From Propionicimonas paludicola (GTDB taxonomy: Bacteria; Actinomycetota; Actinomycetes; Propionibacteriales; Propionibacteriaceae), in contig NZ_PDJC01000001.1 of the NCBI RefSeq assembly GCF_002563675.1, positions 620,001 through 684,000 on the forward strand: 64,000 nucleotides of DNA. The letters run 5' to 3'. A model generated the notes under the pieces. The model was not told where the DNA came from, ran no database searches, and worked only from the letters and a program-made list of their open reading frames with translations. Positions 16,155 through 24,250 of this stretch are shown here, in pieces (the first letter of the stretch is position 1; each line of letters starts with the position of its first letter). A program made the translations under genes and the position numbers.

Positions 16155-16724
16155 ATGGGAACCCGCAAGCGTCTGGCCGCCGCACTCGCCCAGCAAGCCA
16201 TGGTCAGGATCGATCTCTGCCCAAGACATTCCGAGCGTGTTGACGGCTTCGTGGTTGGCATCGGTAAGAAGTGGGGTCTCGTCGCCGCCACGATGGACGG
16301 CGGCTACTTCGACGGCTACCAGGCCTTCCGGCTGAAGGACGTCGACCGAGTTCGCCGCGACAAGAGCTTTGAGGGACGGTTCGCCCGAACTCGGCCAGAA
16401 TGGCCACCCTCGCCGCCACCGTTCGGTCTTGACTCCACGGTGGGCGTGGTGAGGTCGCTGGCCGCCTGGTCACCGTTGATTGGCATCGAGAAGGCCAACG
16501 AGCGCAGCGCGATCTGGATCGGCAGCCTGCACAAGGCCGGACGCAAGTGGGTCTGGCTCCACGAGGTTGCGCCGGACGGGTCCTGGGCCGCGGAGCCTCT
16601 TGGTTACCGGACGCTGCGGATCACCAACGTCCAGGTAGGCACCCATTACCTGACCGCCCTCGCCGAAGTGGCGGGCGACAAGCCATCCTCCTCGCCAAGC
16701 GAATCACGGAACGACAAGCAGTAG
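16155..16724 (+). CDS. hypothetical protein, 189 aa
   Basis: The ATG is preceded by GGGAGGTAG, a strong ribosome binding site. The first half has a compact beta-rich pattern (ERVDGFVVGIGKKWGLVAA, then DGYQAFRLKDVDRVRRDKSF) of a kind I recall from many actinobacterial hypothetical proteins, perhaps an SH3/Sm-like barrel. The C-terminus is disordered and serine-rich. No membrane segment or catalytic motif. It is the first gene outside the island. Confidence 0.65.
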   Translation: MGTRKRLAAALAQQAMVRIDLCPRHSERVDGFVVGIGKKWGLVAATMDGGYFDGYQAFRLKDVDRVRRDKSFEGRFARTRPEWPPSPPPFGLDSTVGVVRSLAAWSPLIGIEKANERSAIWIGSLHKAGRKWVWLHEVAPDGSWAAEPLGYRTLRITNVQVGTHYLTALAEVAGDKPSSSPSESRNDKQ

Positions 16725-16848
16725 AGCTGCGCCGTCGGGGATGCCGACGCCAGGCGGGGCTTCTCCATACCCACCTCAATTGAGCTGGTCTTGGTCGACC
16801 CGGTGCCCGCGGCGGACGGCTTCACGCCGCGGGCCTTCCGGGGTGTGC

Positions 16849-17337
16849 CTACATCGATCCCTGGTGTCGAGAGGCGGTCGGCGCGGGGGCGGCCGGGACG
16901 ATAGAAGTTCGGGGCCAGGCCCAGGCGGAGCGGAGGATGAAGGCCAGAATCAGCACCTCGACTCCGATGGTGAGGGCGTAGTAGAAGGCGTAATCCCGGG
17001 TCGCCCCCGCCGCGTTGAACACCATGACCGGGATGTACAAAGCCGCCACGACGAGATTTGTCGCTCGGTTCGCGCGGACGGGCAGCGCCATGGAGAGCAT
17101 CACCATCAGGGCCGGGATCGTGATGACCACGAAGAAGATGCTCATCAATGTCCCGCTGATGCTGAACGCGAAGATGGTGCCACCGCGGATCTCATCGATC
17201 TCGCCGGGCTGGTAGAGGTGGAAGTAGTCGATGTAGATGACGAGGAACATCAGGCTGGTCCAGGCTGCGGCGAGCTTGGCCTGCACGGGGATCGTCGGGT
17301 TGTCGAGCAGGTGCGGAGTGTCGGTTCGGATAGTCAT
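16849..17337 (-). CDS. DUF6326-like integral membrane protein, 162 aa
   Basis: Four hydrophobic segments are visible, beginning with TSLMFLVIYIDYFHLY near residue 30. Together with the YQPGEIDEIRGG loop this matches the DUF6326 family of unknown function. I chose the ATG at 17337 because GGAAG stands about five bases before it. It is the next gene after the oxidoreductase on the same strand (gap 91 bases) and is probably controlled by the same TetR repressor. Confidence 0.7.
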   Translation of the reverse strand: MTIRTDTPHLLDNPTIPVQAKLAAAWTSLMFLVIYIDYFHLYQPGEIDEIRGGTIFAFSISGTLMSIFFVVITIPALMVMLSMALPVRANRATNLVVAALYIPVMVFNAAGATRDYAFYYALTIGVEVLILAFILRSAWAWPRTSIVPAAPAPTASRHQGSM

Positions 17338-17428
17338 TGGTCTTCCTTCATGAGGATCGGTCTGTCCGCCCCAGTGGCGGCCTGTCAGGGTGCGCATGCG
17401 CACAGGTGGGTTGTTGTCGGTCTGGTCG

Positions 17429-18463
17429 TCAGAGGGTGATCACCACCTTCCCTTGGGTGTGGCCGGCCCCGATGTAGCGCAGAGCGTCAGCTGCTTCGTC
17501 GAGGCGGTAGGTGCGGTCGATGACGGGCGTGAGCTGCCGAGTCGCGAGCAGGTCGGCCAGGGTGAGCAGGTCATCGCGCGTCTCGACGGACGTGAACGGC
17601 TTCAGCTGCTGACGGGTGAACCCAGACAGGACATGCGCTGTGATGATCCGGCCGATGGGGCCGAGCCAGCGGCCGCCGTGTCCGCTGTTGGGGATGAGCG
17701 TGCCGGTGGGCGTCAGTGCTCGGCGAACAGCCGACAGCGGCTGGGCCTCCACGTTGTCGAGGATGACGTCGTAGCGCTGTCCGGTGCGAGTGAAGTCCGC
17801 CGTCGTGTAGTCAACGACGTGGTCGGCGCCGAGCGATCGAACCAGGTCGACATTGCGGGTGCTGCACACCGCCGTCACCTCGGCACCGAGTGCTTTGGCG
17901 ATCTGGACGGCGAAGGAGCCGACTCCACCCGACGCGCCCGTGATCAGCACTGTCTGGCCCGGCTGGGCCTTCGCGATATTGCGCAACGCCTGCAAGGCCG
18001 TCATGGCCGAGGTGGGCACAGCTGCCGCTTCTGCGAGCGACAGGTTCGCGGGCACGGGGACGAGATTGTCTACGGGCACGCAGGCGTGCTCCGCGAGCGT
18101 TCCCGCGGTGCTCCAGCCGAACACTTCGTCGCCGGGGCGGAGTGCGGTGACGTCCTTCCCGACTGCTGCGACCACGCCGGCCAGATCCCTGCCAGGAATG
18201 CCGTTGCGCGGTCGGCGGAGCCCGAACACCAGGCGCACCACGTACGGCCTCCCGGTCATGATGAAGTAGTCGCCAGGATGTATCGACGCCGCGCCGACCC
18301 GGACGAGCACCTCCCCGCGACCAGGCATTGGGATCTCGATCTCGGACGACTCGAGCACTGAGGGCGGGCCGTAGCGGTGCTGGACGGCAGCGCGCATCGT
18401 CCTCGCCTTGTGCGTCCCCGGCACCGGGTCCGCCGCGGCTTTTGATCGCTGTTCGGTTCCCAC
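17429..18463 (-). CDS. medium-chain NAD(P)-dependent oxidoreductase (quinone oxidoreductase-like)
   Basis: The protein has 344 residues. The GroES-like N-terminal domain (GEVLVRVGAASIHPGDY, GIPGRDLAGVV) is followed by a Rossmann domain with LITGASGGVGSFAVQIA. The zinc ligands of alcohol dehydrogenases are absent, which fits the zinc-free quinone or enone reductase branch. I chose the GTG at 18463 because AGGAGG lies five bases upstream; longer reading frames would run through the operator. It is divergent from tetR across a palindrome, so it is probably induced by a ligand that is also its substrate. Confidence 0.8.
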   Translation of the reverse strand: MGTEQRSKAAADPVPGTHKARTMRAAVQHRYGPPSVLESSEIEIPMPGRGEVLVRVGAASIHPGDYFIMTGRPYVVRLVFGLRRPRNGIPGRDLAGVVAAVGKDVTALRPGDEVFGWSTAGTLAEHACVPVDNLVPVPANLSLAEAAAVPTSAMTALQALRNIAKAQPGQTVLITGASGGVGSFAVQIAKALGAEVTAVCSTRNVDLVRSLGADHVVDYTTADFTRTGQRYDVILDNVEAQPLSAVRRALTPTGTLIPNSGHGGRWLGPIGRIITAHVLSGFTRQQLKPFTSVETRDDLLTLADLLATRQLTPVIDRTYRLDEAADALRYIGAGHTQGKVVITL

Positions 18464-18498
18464 AGAAGCCTCCTCGTCGCGAGCCTTGGTGTTCGCTT

Positions 18499-18530
18499 CG
18501 TACACCGTACTATGACTAGTACGGTGTACG
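18499..18530. promoter_or_regulatory. 32-bp palindromic operator between oxidoreductase and tetR
   Basis: The arms CGTACACCGTACTA (18499-18512) and TAGTACGGTGTACG (18517-18530) are perfect reverse complements separated by TGAC. Size and place between a TetR gene and its divergent neighbour are typical of a TetR-family operator that controls both genes. Confidence 0.8.
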
Positions 18531-18558
18531 ATTGTCAAGCAGTCGAGCAAGGAGATCC

Positions 18559-19233
18559 GTGTCCGAAAAGGAGCAACACCACGTCGCCTCAGACGCGGGG
18601 TTGAGCAAGCAGCGGCTGGTGGCCGAGGCGGTTCGTATGGCTGACCGCGAGGGGGTCGACCGGCTGAGCATGCGCCGGCTGGCCAGCACGCTCGGCGCGG
18701 GTGCCATGTCGCTCTACTACTACGTGGCGAGCAAGGAAGAGTTGCTGGACGCCATGATCGATGTCGTCTTCGAGGAGATCGAGCTGCCGTCCGCAGAAGC
18801 CGACTGGCAGTCGGCGATGCGCCGGGAGGCGCTGTCCACTCGCCAGGTTCTTGCCCGCCACCCCTGGGCCATCAGCCTGATGGAGTCACGGACGACGCCG
18901 GGGCCGGCCAACCTCCGCCACCGCGAAGCGTTCACCGCCTGCCTCCGAAAGGCCGGCTTCTCGCCCCTCATGGCGACGCACGCCAACTGGTTGCTCAACA
19001 GCTATGTCTACGGGTACGCCCTGCAGGCCGCCAGCCTGCCGTTCGAGACCGCCCATGAACTCGCGGACATGGTCGAGGACGTCTACCTTCCCCAGCTCCC
19101 TGCTGAGGAGTTCCCTTTCCTCAGTGAGTCCGCTGCGGCGCTCGTCGCGGTCGGTTATGACCCCGCCGAGGAGTTCACCTTCGGACTCGACCTCGTCCTG
19201 GCTGCCCTCGAGCCACTGAGGGACCCCGCGTAG
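18559..19233 (+). CDS. TetR-family transcriptional repressor with TetR_C-type ligand domain
   Basis: The protein has 224 residues. The DNA-binding domain is clear: GVDRLSMRRLASTLGAGAMS, then LYYYVASKEELLDAM (about residues 29-66). The ligand domain resembles that of tetracycline-type TetR regulators (TetR_C). I chose the GTG at 18559, which follows AAGGAGA; the frame is open to a TTG at 18532 that would lie next to the operator. It presumably represses itself and the divergent oxidoreductase-DUF6326 pair through the palindrome at 18499-18530. The ligand is unknown. Confidence 0.85.
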   Translation: MSEKEQHHVASDAGLSKQRLVAEAVRMADREGVDRLSMRRLASTLGAGAMSLYYYVASKEELLDAMIDVVFEEIELPSAEADWQSAMRREALSTRQVLARHPWAISLMESRTTPGPANLRHREAFTACLRKAGFSPLMATHANWLLNSYVYGYALQAASLPFETAHELADMVEDVYLPQLPAEEFPFLSESAAALVAVGYDPAEEFTFGLDLVLAALEPLRDPA

Positions 19234-19301
19234 CGACGGGCGTGATGCCGGCCGGGCGGTTGCGGAGGGGCGTCACGCGTACCCGCGGCGAGCCGCCGAG
19301 G

Positions 19302-19820
19302 TCAGCCGCCGCAGACGGTCCCGATCGCGGTGAACTCGGCGTCCACCTTGGCCAGCGGTTCGCTGAGCTTGTTCAGGGCGTCCGCGGTGGGGTTCTTGAT
19401 CAGCTTCTCGAGGGCGGCCGAGACCTCCTCCACGGCGGCAACGGCCTTCTCGCTCTGCGCCTTCACGGCGGGGTCTTCGAGCTTGGCGATGGAGGCGTTC
19501 ATGGTCTTGCTGAACTCCTTCAGGGCCGAGAGCGACTTCTTCGGGTCCGAGCCGATGTCCTTCAGGGCCGTGTTCAGGGTGGTCGCTGCCTCGTTCGCGG
19601 TCTTGCCGATCTCCAGGCACGCCGCTGCGCGGGTGAGGTCGGACTCGGCGGTCGCGGACGCGGAGGGTGCGGCCGAGGTGGGCGCGGCGGAGGTCGCGCT
19701 GGCGGCGGGCGCGGGCTGGCTCGCGGCCGGAGACGATGAGTTGGACGGTGCGGCCGCCGAGGTGCAACCCGTGAACAGGATGAGGGTGGCGGCGATGCCG
19801 GCGAGGACGGAGTTGCGCAT
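19302..19820 (-). CDS. lipoprotein with Ala/Ser-rich linker, 172 aa
   Basis: A signal sequence ending in the lipobox LFTGC (Cys 19) marks it as a lipoprotein. A 40-residue Ala/Ser/Pro linker follows, then about 110 residues of helical domain (AACLEIGKTANEAATTLN onward) ending in VCGG. The two domain cysteines could form a disulfide. Function unknown; it is probably anchored on the outer face of the membrane. Confidence 0.7.
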   Translation of the reverse strand: MRNSVLAGIAATLILFTGCTSAAAPSNSSSPAASQPAPAASATSAAPTSAAPSASATAESDLTRAAACLEIGKTANEAATTLNTALKDIGSDPKKSLSALKEFSKTMNASIAKLEDPAVKAQSEKAVAAVEEVSAALEKLIKNPTADALNKLSEPLAKVDAEFTAIGTVCGG

Positions 19821-19939
19821 ATCGGGCCTTCTGGTGGTCGGTTCTCTGCTCGAACGCTACAGCCTCGGGACAGGGTGCTGAGCCCATTCTTGGCCGTCGC
19901 CTCGAGAAGTCCGCGAGGACGTCGAACCCGAGGCCCTCT

Positions 19940-20488
19940 TTACTGGGTGCGACGCGCGAGAGCGTTCTTCAGTCGCTTGATCGCTCGGTGTTGGATCACT
20001 CGGACGGCGCCGGCCGACTTGCCGATGATCTGGGCTGTCTCTTCGACGCTGAACCCGTCCAGGACGCGCAGGGTGATCACTGCTCGGTGGTCGGGTGGCA
20101 ATGCGGCCAGGATCTGCTGGACCGACTGATCCTCACCCACGCCGGCGTCGGCTGCCGACGTCTGGTGGCGGGCTTCGTGCAGCCGCTCCACATCGTCGGT
20201 GGGGGAGCTGGGTCGGCGCCGGGCAGCTCGCCATTCGTCGACCACTCGGTTGCGGGCCAGCAGGAACAACCAGGCTCGGAAGGCGGCCTGGTCGCCGGTG
20301 AAGCCGGGAAGATTGCGAACCACCTGGACGAAGCACTCGCCCAGACAGTCGGACGGCTCCGCGGCGCCCTGGCTGGTGATGAACCGCAGCAGGCCCGGCG
20401 CGAACTCGTCGTAGATCGCAGTCCAGGCCCAGTCGGCGCCCTGCTTGGCCGCCGCGAGGGTGGTATCGAAGTCGTTGGCAGCGCTCAC
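19940..20488 (-). CDS. ECF-type RNA polymerase sigma factor
   Basis: The protein has 182 residues. Sigma region 2 reads FRAWLFLLARNRVVDEWR (about 75-92) and region 4 reads LPPDHRAVITLRVLDGFSVE (about 130-149), followed by ETAQIIGKSAGAVRVIQHRA. I chose the GTG at 20488, just before the conserved start of the domain; the frame stays open farther upstream. The membrane protein encoded 174 bases upstream on the same strand looks like its partner, although sigma genes usually come before their anti-sigma genes. Confidence 0.85.
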   Translation of the reverse strand: MSAANDFDTTLAAAKQGADWAWTAIYDEFAPGLLRFITSQGAAEPSDCLGECFVQVVRNLPGFTGDQAAFRAWLFLLARNRVVDEWRAARRRPSSPTDDVERLHEARHQTSAADAGVGEDQSVQQILAALPPDHRAVITLRVLDGFSVEETAQIIGKSAGAVRVIQHRAIKRLKNALARRTQ

Positions 20489-20662
20489 TGTTGGCCCCGA
20501 ACCGGCGAGGACGGACGACGTCCAGCGGCCGCGGCCGGTGAACTGCCACCGGGCGGAGGATCGAACGGCTTCACCTGGTGAAGCTGGTGGATCACGGTGC
20601 CCAGACTGCACCTTTCAGGACTTGTGGCGACCCCGCCGGGCCGCCGGGTGAGTGGGAGCTGC

Positions 20663-21382
20663 TCAGTTGCCTGACGTGGTCTTGCCGGGTGGATCGGTCC
20701 GGGCGTGGCTGGTCGCCTCCGAGGTGGCCGCAGGCTTCCCCTTGCCCGGGTTGGCCGTCGGCTTGCCCTTGCCGGGGTTGTCCTCGGATCTGCCATGCTC
20801 GCCCTTCTCCCCGGACTTGCCGTTGTTCGGGTGGGACGGCTTGGCGGTCGGGCTGTGGTCGGATCGGGCCTCGTCCGACCTGCCGTTGTTCGACTGGCTG
20901 CCGCCAGGGGTGTCCTCGCCGGCCGGCTGACCGGGTGCGCCGGTGCTCTGGGGGCTATGGGTCGGTGGCGGCGGCACCGGCGGGCCGGAGGGTTCGTGTG
21001 CGCTCGGCTCGAGGGAGGCGGGGTGGTCGACGCGGACCGAGCTGGCCGGGATGGGCAACAGGTTCGGCAGGAAGCCCAGCGGGTTGGCTCCGACGGCCGC
21101 AGCAACCCCGACTCCCGTGGTCAGCACGCCGAGTCCGGCGGCCACGGCGGTGACGACCAGTCTGCGAGTGCTGCGGCGGGCGCGGGGCGGGGCTGCCGCA
21201 GCGACGATGCGGGCTTCGCGGGTGATCGCATCAAGGTGCGCCTCACGCACGTCACCCACCTCGGCGGGGGGGAGGGTCTTGGGCAGGTCGGAGAGGAACG
21301 CCGCAACGGTCGCCAGGTCGGCCTGGTCGGCCGACGGGTCGCCGGCAAGCAGTCGTTCGGTCGCTGAGTTGCTGAGTCTCAC
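20663..21382 (-). CDS. sigma-associated membrane protein (possible anti-sigma factor)
   Basis: The protein has 239 residues. About 85 cytosolic residues with LSNSATERLLAGDPSADQAD resemble the N-terminal region of actinobacterial proteins paired with ECF sigma factors. One membrane segment (VVTAVAAGLGVLTTGVGVAA, near 75-95) follows. Then come about 125 residues of Pro/Gly/Ser/Lys-rich low complexity, including two copies of NPGKGKP, presumably outside the cell or in the wall. The GTG at 21382 follows GGAGGTG with five-base spacing. No zinc-binding anti-sigma HxxxCxxC motif is seen, so the anti-sigma role is tentative. Confidence 0.6.
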   Translation of the reverse strand: MRLSNSATERLLAGDPSADQADLATVAAFLSDLPKTLPPAEVGDVREAHLDAITREARIVAAAAPPRARRSTRRLVVTAVAAGLGVLTTGVGVAAAVGANPLGFLPNLLPIPASSVRVDHPASLEPSAHEPSGPPVPPPPTHSPQSTGAPGQPAGEDTPGGSQSNNGRSDEARSDHSPTAKPSHPNNGKSGEKGEHGRSEDNPGKGKPTANPGKGKPAATSEATSHARTDPPGKTTSGN

Positions 21383-21553
21383 GTTCACCTCCACCCCAGA
21401 TACCGCCGCGCGTCGTCCTGACGTTACAGCCGCCCGGCATTGCCCCTTCGAAACCTCGCGGCCCGCAGTTGTAACAACCAGCACGGCCGCGGCGGTTTAC
21501 CGGTCAGGAGGCCATCCCCCCGGTGTTCTCCACAAGACTCTCAGGAGGTATCG

Positions 21554-22264
21554 ATGAGCAAAGCCCGTCTGGCCCGCACCCTGATCGGGGTCGGTCTCAC
21601 TCTCGTTCTGAGCAGCATCGGACTGGTTCCGGCCAGTGCGGCGTCGGCTCCCGTGATCACCTGGGACTCCCAGATCGTCAATGGGGCCAGCTACCTCTTC
21701 GGTGAGGTGCCCAGCGCTCCGACCTGCACCGCGACCGAGGACGGCGTCCCGGTCACCTGCACGGTCGAGGGCTACTCCGCTGCGGTCGGCACCCAGGTGC
21801 TCACCGCCACCGGTGTCGCCAGCGACGGTGTGACCACCACCGTGGACACTCGGACGTACACCGTGACCGCCTGGAGGCTGAAGGGCTTCGACCGGCCGGT
21901 CAAGAACAACGTCGTGAACAAGGTGAAGGCCGGTTCGACCGTGCCGCTGAAGTTCCGGGTCTACCAGGGCGCAACCAAGGCGAAGTCGGTCAGCGTGGTC
22001 TCCAGCATCACCGCGCAGCGCTTCGACTGCGCCAGCCTGGCCCTGGTCGGTGACCCGGTGTCGGTGACCGCCGACCGCAAGGGTCAGCGACTGCGCTACT
22101 ACGACGGCCGGTTCCACCAGAACTGGAAGACCCCGAAGCTGAGCGCACCGCTGTCGGTGACCAAGGCCAAGGGCAAGAAGCCGGTCCGCACCGCCGCCTG
22201 CTACCGGATCGTGCTCACCACTCAGGATGCGTCGACGCTGTCGGCGACCTTCCAGCTCCGGTGA
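21554..22264 (+). CDS. secreted protein with PxKNN-type beta domain, 236 aa
   Basis: The ATG follows AGGAGGT. A signal peptide is evident (TLIGVGLTLVLSSIGL, cleavage near ASAA-SAP). The mature part has PVKNNVVNKVKAGSTVPLKF (about residues 109-128), a module seen repeatedly in secreted actinobacterial proteins, with an immunoglobulin-like character. The role is probably structural at the cell surface. It diverges from the sigma-associated membrane protein, and a strong terminator follows. Confidence 0.7.
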   Translation: MSKARLARTLIGVGLTLVLSSIGLVPASAASAPVITWDSQIVNGASYLFGEVPSAPTCTATEDGVPVTCTVEGYSAAVGTQVLTATGVASDGVTTTVDTRTYTVTAWRLKGFDRPVKNNVVNKVKAGSTVPLKFRVYQGATKAKSVSVVSSITAQRFDCASLALVGDPVSVTADRKGQRLRYYDGRFHQNWKTPKLSAPLSVTKAKGKKPVRTAACYRIVLTTQDASTLSATFQLR

Positions 22265-22277
22265 GCTAGCCCTCTCC

Positions 22278-22314
22278 GTCAGCCCCGCAGCGCGCCCCGC
22301 GCTGCGGGGCTGAC
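22278..22314 (+). terminator. strong hairpin terminator after the secreted protein gene
   Basis: GTCAGCCCCGCAGCGCG (22278-22294) pairs perfectly with CGCGCTGCGGGGCTGAC (22298-22314) across a three-base loop. There is no T-run, as is common in high-GC actinobacteria. Confidence 0.85.
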
Positions 22315-22377
22315 GCGCGTCCACGAGGGTTCGTCTCGTCGCCAGCCGATCGACTAGCCGACGCCGTCGGCTGCCGC

Positions 22378-22441
22378 TACAATGGGAGCGCTTCCGGTCG
22401 GGGGGACCGGAGCGAACTTGCCGCATCGGGGGGTAGCGCAA
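22378..22441 (+). promoter_or_regulatory. -10 box and G-loop hairpin leader of small membrane protein 1
   Basis: A good -10 box TACAAT (22378-22383) is followed six bases later by a hairpin: CGCT plus CCGGTC (22389-22399) pairs with GACCGG plus AGCG (22405-22414), loop GGGGG. Nearer the GTG a second G-run (22428-22433) serves as the ribosome binding site and can lie in the loop of a weaker hairpin (TTGCCGC with GCGCAA). The same layout precedes the paralog at 24017. Confidence 0.6.
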
Positions 22442-22639
22442 GTGAAGTATGTGTTCAGAATCCTGTTGGTTCTCGGCACTGTCGTTGTCGGCAGCGCCTT
22501 GATCGCCAACCTTGCATTCGGTTCGGCCCTGGTTCAGACGACACTTGCTGCCGTCGGTTCGCAGGGCCTTTTCATTGGTCTGCTGACCAGTGGATTGGTG
22601 GGGGCGCTGCTGACCCAGGAGTACTGGCTCACCGCCTGA
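22442..22639 (+). CDS. small membrane protein 1, 65 aa (paralog of 24017-24214)
   Basis: GTG start, about eight bases after GGGGGG. The product has two hydrophobic segments, a central QGLF motif and the invariant ending EYWLTA. By eye it is identical at about 39 of 65 positions to the 65-aa protein at 24017. Both genes have a -10 box and a G-loop hairpin leader. The family is not recognised and no function is proposed. The two copies flank DUF2231 and DUF4383 membrane protein genes. Confidence 0.75.
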   Translation: MKYVFRILLVLGTVVVGSALIANLAFGSALVQTTLAAVGSQGLFIGLLTSGLVGALLTQEYWLTA

Positions 22640-22640
22640 G

Positions 22641-23255
22641 CTATTCGGTGGGCGAGTGCTCTTCGGGATCGGTCGCGGATCCGAAGGCAGCGCTGCTCGC
22701 GCCCAGGCCATCTGATGGCTGGTCGTGAGAGCCGTACTTGCGGACCAGAGTCAGGTGCCCGCCGAGGGCACCTGACAGTCCGACTGCTGCCATCGCCAGG
22801 CCACTCCACACCGCTGCCGCCGGCGTCCAGTTGCGCCGCCGCAGCAGGTAGGACGTGGTGGCGCCGGCCACGCCCAGCAGGTTCAGGCCCAAATGGGCGA
22901 CTCCTACTCGACGACTTCGCGGATCGGCGTGCGTCCACTCGGCAAGACCGGTGGCGGCCGCAGGCAGGGCGGCCAGACAGGCCAGTCCGGTCAGCAGCCT
23001 GCTCTGCCGGGCGGCTCCCGGGCCCTGGGTCAGATCCAGGATCATCGCGCTGGTCAGAGCACCGATGGGCAACTGCACCACCACTGGATGCAATGCGTGC
23101 CCGAGCGCTCGTCCGCGGAGCAAGTCACTGGCCGGCCCATGGCCGAGCAGGTGACGCAGGGGGAGCTCCAGCCGATCGCTCAGCCGTCCCAGGACGGGTT
23201 GTTCTTCTAGGTACTCGGCAAACTCGGTGAAGATCGACTTCGATGCTGACGCCAT
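22641..23255 (-). CDS. DUF2231-family integral membrane protein
   Basis: The protein has 204 residues. ALHPVVVQLPIGALTSAMIL near residues 55-75 is the hallmark of the DUF2231 family. Four hydrophobic segments are visible, with a cytosolic N-terminal stretch of about 50 residues and an acidic C-terminus. The ATG follows AAGGAGG. It lies convergent with small membrane protein 1 (one base between stops) and downstream of the DUF4383 gene. Confidence 0.8.
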   Translation of the reverse strand: MASASKSIFTEFAEYLEEQPVLGRLSDRLELPLRHLLGHGPASDLLRGRALGHALHPVVVQLPIGALTSAMILDLTQGPGAARQSRLLTGLACLAALPAAATGLAEWTHADPRSRRVGVAHLGLNLLGVAGATTSYLLRRRNWTPAAAVWSGLAMAAVGLSGALGGHLTLVRKYGSHDQPSDGLGASSAAFGSATDPEEHSPTE

Positions 23256-23327
23256 GAGCGCCTCCTTGTTGCTATGGGTTGGCCCCCGCCCGGTCAGACC
23301 GGGGACGGGGGCCGCGTGCAGTGGTGG

Positions 23328-23801
23328 CTAGAGCTGCCGGGACGGCGGAGCGATGTGTGCGCTGCGGTCACGGGTGAGCAGGAAGCCCGCGGCGATCATG
23401 GCGACCGCCAGCACGAGGTGGAGCCAGTTGTCGGCGTTGTTCAGCGGGACGAAGTTGGCGCCGTGATCGTGCGGGACGACCAGTCCGTAGACGAGCAGCA
23501 CCGCGTAGACCGCGCCGCCCCAGATCAGGTACGACCGGGCCGACGTGGCCATCCGAGAGAAGACGAAGCCGCCGACTCCGAACAGCAAGTGGACGATGTT
23601 GTGCAGGATCGAGACCTGGAAGATCCCCAGCAGCATGGCTCCCGAGCCGTGCCCGGCGAACATCAGCTGGTCGTAGTTGGTCGTGACCCCGGGGATGAAG
23701 CCGAGGATCCCGACGACCCCGAAGACCACGCCGAAGATCAGCGCCGCGGTCTGTACCGGGGTCTCGGTCATGCGCGAGGGACGCATGGATTGTGCAGTCA
23801 T
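23328..23801 (-). CDS. DUF4383-family integral membrane protein
   Basis: The protein has 157 residues and four hydrophobic segments. FQVSILHNIVHLLFGVGGF and NNADNWLHLVLAVAMI are characteristic of DUF4383. Family function is unknown; its histidine pairs in membrane segments are notable. It is probably co-transcribed with the DUF2231 gene 72 bases downstream. Confidence 0.8.
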   Translation of the reverse strand: MTAQSMRPSRMTETPVQTAALIFGVVFGVVGILGFIPGVTTNYDQLMFAGHGSGAMLLGIFQVSILHNIVHLLFGVGGFVFSRMATSARSYLIWGGAVYAVLLVYGLVVPHDHGANFVPLNNADNWLHLVLAVAMIAAGFLLTRDRSAHIAPPSRQL

Positions 23802-23953
23802 GAAGTGCCTTTCACAGGGGGACTGTCACCCCTTCTGTACCCAGCCGGCAGCCAGCCAACCCCGGCCCGCTGCGATCAGGGCTCGCACTGAGTGCCCTTG
23901 TCACCCGCAAGAGGGTGGCCGGATTGCTCATCTGAGACCCCGCTCGCGTGCCG

Positions 23954-24016
23954 TAGAATCGGGTCGCTAGCGATCGGGGGGATCGCTACAACTGGAGCTC
24001 GGGGGCGCTCATCATC
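23954..24016 (+). promoter_or_regulatory. -10 box and G-loop hairpin leader of small membrane protein 2
   Basis: TAGAAT (23954-23959) is a good -10 box. Nine bases on, TAGCGATC (23968-23975) pairs perfectly with GATCGCTA (23981-23988) around the loop GGGGG. A second small hairpin (GAGC with GCTC, 23995-24010) carries another GGGGG (24001-24005), the likely ribosome binding site. The first stem keeps its shape but not its sequence relative to the leader at 22389-22414. Confidence 0.65.
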
Positions 24017-24214
24017 ATGAAGTATCTGTTTCGTGTTGCCATCGTTGTCAGCGTCGTTGTGGTCGCAAGCGTGATCGTGGCCAACTTGGTGTTCGGCGTT
24101 TCTTTCCTTCACCCGTTGCTCGCTGCGGTCGGCCTGCAGGGCCTGTTCGTCGGTCTGGTGACCGCTGGGCTGGTGGCCGCGCTGCTCACCAACGAGTACT
24201 GGCTGACTGCCTGA
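24017..24214 (+). CDS. small membrane protein 2, 65 aa (paralog of 22442-22639)
   Basis: ATG start, 11 bases after GGGGG. Two hydrophobic segments, central LQGLFVGLVTAGL and ending NEYWLTA. It has the same length as the paralog 1.4 kb upstream and ends in the same six residues, so the C-terminus is probably functionally important. No signal-peptide cleavage site is apparent, so it should stay in the membrane. Function unknown. Confidence 0.75.
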   Translation: MKYLFRVAIVVSVVVVASVIVANLVFGVSFLHPLLAAVGLQGLFVGLVTAGLVAALLTNEYWLTA

Positions 24215-24250
24215 CCCGATCGCTGATCCTGGGTCGGCCCACGCCGCCTG

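Noticed and set aside
15704-16291. Minus-strand frame running across attR
   Set aside because: It crosses the recombination junction and has no start site or known domain, so it is probably chance.
23273-23900. Long plus-strand frame opposite the DUF4383 gene
   Set aside because: Highly charged, low-complexity translation typical of antisense frames in high-GC DNA; DUF4383 on the other strand is clear.
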